From positions 1-15,139 of the forward strand of contig SLSB01000088.1 in the NCBI GenBank assembly GCA_007130675.1: a DNA stretch of 15,139 bases, in the 5' to 3' direction. Of the stretch, positions 13,962-15,139 are shown one piece after another. Positions within the stretch are counted from its first letter, which is position 1; each line of letters begins with the position of its first letter. The translations under genes and the position numbers were made by a program. The notes beneath the pieces are model-generated. The model was not told the DNA's origin and made no database searches. It was given only the letters and a program-made list of their open reading frames with translations. The stretch is from Candidatus Hydrogenedentota bacterium. GTDB taxonomy: Bacteria; Hydrogenedentota; Hydrogenedentia; Hydrogenedentales; SLHB01.

Positions 13962-14036
13962 GCCGTTCGGCACATCCCGCGACACCGTACCTGGCCGCAT
14001 TTCTCACCAATTCACGCACGCCTGAGTTGGGAGCAA

Positions 14037-14189
14037 ATGCGGGCAATATCTGTGTCTGAACTCACCATCGCCATCGGGATCGCCATCGCAATCGCTATCG
14101 GGATCGAAATCGGGATCGCTATCGGGATCGAAATCGCAATCCATTCACGCAAAACCGTTTGCATAAGACGCCCATGCCCGGCCAGTTGA
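14037..14189 (+). other. Possible 50-residue open frame through the hexamer repeat
   Basis: An ATG at 14037 with GGGAG just upstream opens a frame that runs through the ATCGNN repeat and ends with TGA at 14187-14189. The predicted peptide is MRAISVSELT, then about 25 residues alternating Ile with Ala, Gly or Glu, then a basic cysteine-containing end. Its ends overlap the proposed promoter of the next gene. It may be no more than an accident of a repeat that contains no stop; I give it little weight as a gene. Confidence 0.15.
14067..14141 (+). repeat. Hexanucleotide (ATCGNN) tandem repeat, about 12 units
   Basis: Twelve consecutive six-base units of form ATCGNN, plus a partial ATC, run from 14067 to 14141. 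The NN values are CC, GG, CC, CA, CT, GG, AA, GG, CT, GG, AA, CA. Within it a longer block (GCTATCGGGATCGAAATCG) occurs twice, 24 bases apart, so the array also has a higher-order period. It lies in the 285-base gap between mnmA and the DUF3748 gene. Confidence 0.95.
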
Positions 14190-14215
14190 AAGCTCTAAAA
14201 CATCCGCGCTAGACT
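14186..14215 (+). promoter_or_regulatory. Candidate promoter for the DUF3748 gene
   Basis: TTGAAA (14186-14191) and TAGACT (14210-14215) are 18 bases apart, giving a start near 14222 and a short leader of about 25 bases that carries AAGGA before the ATG at 14247. Confidence 0.5.
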
Positions 14216-14246
14216 CTTTACGGGAAACCAACCTTCAAGGAACGCC

Positions 14247-15139
14247 ATGATTGCCAAAACCGTCCTACTGACTCTCCTGATTATTGGGGCCTCTAACGTG
14301 TCTGTCCGCGCAGACGAACGCCAGCTCACGTTTTTCCCCAAGAACCACGACCTCGATAACAACGACAATTTCTCGCCGGACATGCGCTTTCTGTGTTACG
14401 ACACCCGCGACACCGTCGGACCGGGCATCGAGAACAGCCAGACCATTGAGATGGTCGAGCTCGCCACCGGCGAACAAACCATCCTCTACCGTCCCGAGCA
14501 AACCATAATCGGCCGCGACGCCGCGCCGGGCATTGGGGCTGTTTCGTTCTCCCCCGTCGCCAACAAGGTAGCGTTCATCCACGGCCCCCTGGTCGAGGAG
14601 GTACCCGAACGGGGATACTATGCCAGGGCCAACCGCGTAGGCGCCGAAGTCATCGCCGACGGCAGCATGCGTCGGGTATGGCTAGACCGCCGCGACGTGG
14701 CCACCGACCGCGATACGCTCCCCGGAGCGCATCGCGGCGGTACCCATCGGCACGAATACTCCTTCGACGGTAAGCGCATCGGATTCACCTACGACGACTA
14801 TCTCATGCCTGAATACGGCCGCACCATCGGCTATATGGTCCCGCATTCCAAAGCGCCCGAGGGGGCTACCCATTACTTTGCCCTGCTCGTGCGCGTTGTG
14901 CCGCAGGGAACGGCCCAACCGGGCGAAATCGAGGCCGCCCTCGGTGATTCATGGGTGGGCCGCCACGGGCTTATGCGCGCGTTCATCGGCACGGTCCGCG
15001 AACCGGACGGCTCGTATCAGGATTCCCTGTTCGTCGTAGACGTGCCGGAAGATCTCGACATCACCACCGCCGACAGCGGTGCCGCAGACCGGTACCCCTC
15101 GCCGCCCGAGGGCCTTCTTGTTCGCCGGCTCACGCACGA
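14247..15139 (+). CDS. DUF3748 (YidR-like) secreted protein, 3' end off the right edge
   Basis: The frame stays open from ATG 14247 to the window end, 297 residues. A Sec signal peptide is clear: MIAKT, a hydrophobic core (VLLTLLIIGA) and a probable cut after VSVRA. The mature part begins QLTFFPKNHDLDNNDNFSPD and RFLCYDTRDTVGPGI, followed by KVAFIHGPLVEEVPE, VWLDRRDVATDRDT, LPGAHRGGTHRHEYSFDG, and IGFTYDDYLM. This order matches the DUF3748 family (E. coli YidR), predicted TolB-like beta-propeller proteins of unknown function. E. coli YidR is about 415 residues, so roughly a quarter is missing. AAGGA five bases upstream supports the start. The promoter lies just downstream of the hexamer repeat. 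Family call from memory of the motif set; substrate unknown. Confidence 0.8.
   Translation, partial: MIAKTVLLTLLIIGASNVSVRADERQLTFFPKNHDLDNNDNFSPDMRFLCYDTRDTVGPGIENSQTIEMVELATGEQTILYRPEQTIIGRDAAPGIGAVSFSPVANKVAFIHGPLVEEVPERGYYARANRVGAEVIADGSMRRVWLDRRDVATDRDTLPGAHRGGTHRHEYSFDGKRIGFTYDDYLMPEYGRTIGYMVPHSKAPEGATHYFALLVRVVPQGTAQPGEIEAALGDSWVGRHGLMRAFIGTVREPDGSYQDSLFVVDVPEDLDITTADSGAADRYPSPPEGLLVRRLTH

Noticed and set aside
13962..13971. Hairpin GCCG-TT-CGGC after mnmA as terminator
   Set aside because: Only four base pairs and no T-tract.
14067..14141. CRISPR array
   Set aside because: Units are six bases with no unique spacers, and no cas genes are present.

Overview
The window is GC-rich, densely coding bacterial chromosome. 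Two Tat-signal enzymes of the Gfo/Idh/MocA and sugar-isomerase/epimerase superfamilies, a glycoside hydrolase family 2 protein, a large pseudopilin ending in the FLDGH-type motif, and a bactofilin/M23 pair suggest the PVC-like part of the tree (Planctomycetota, Lentisphaerota, Verrucomicrobiota or Candidatus Hydrogenedentota). That placement is inferred from gene content; there is no rRNA marker here. I see no tRNA, rRNA, CRISPR array, insertion sequence or phage gene.

The left part (1-6367) is mostly on the minus strand: a GH2 glycosidase cut by the window edge, a DUF456 membrane protein, a Tat-exported sugar isomerase/epimerase-like protein, and uvrC followed one base later by a membrane-anchored alpha/beta hydrolase with a 100-residue lysine/alanine/proline tail. 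A DUF89 (ARMT1-like) phosphatase lies on the plus strand between them, divergent from DUF456 and convergent with the isomerase.

The right part (6688-15139) is all on the plus strand: a Tat-exported Gfo/Idh/MocA oxidoreductase; a pseudopilin with its own promoter, leader hairpin and strong terminator; a YkgJ-type cysteine-cluster protein overlapping a glycosyltransferase-2/methyltransferase fusion; a sigma70-type promoter and structured leader driving an M23 peptidase and a bactofilin, then mnmA; a hexanucleotide tandem repeat; and a DUF3748 (YidR-like) secreted protein cut by the right edge.

Functional themes are exported carbohydrate metabolism (GH2, isomerase, oxidoreductase), cell-envelope construction (bactofilin/M23, pseudopilin, GT2-methyltransferase), and housekeeping (uvrC, mnmA, DUF89). 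The least ordinary items are the hydrolase with a histone-H1-like tail coupled to uvrC, the GT2-methyltransferase fusion whose acidic GT motifs are eroded, the structured leader before the M23/bactofilin operon, and the ATCGNN repeat that stays open as an alternating Ile-X peptide. No clearly novel multi-gene defence or mobile system is visible.
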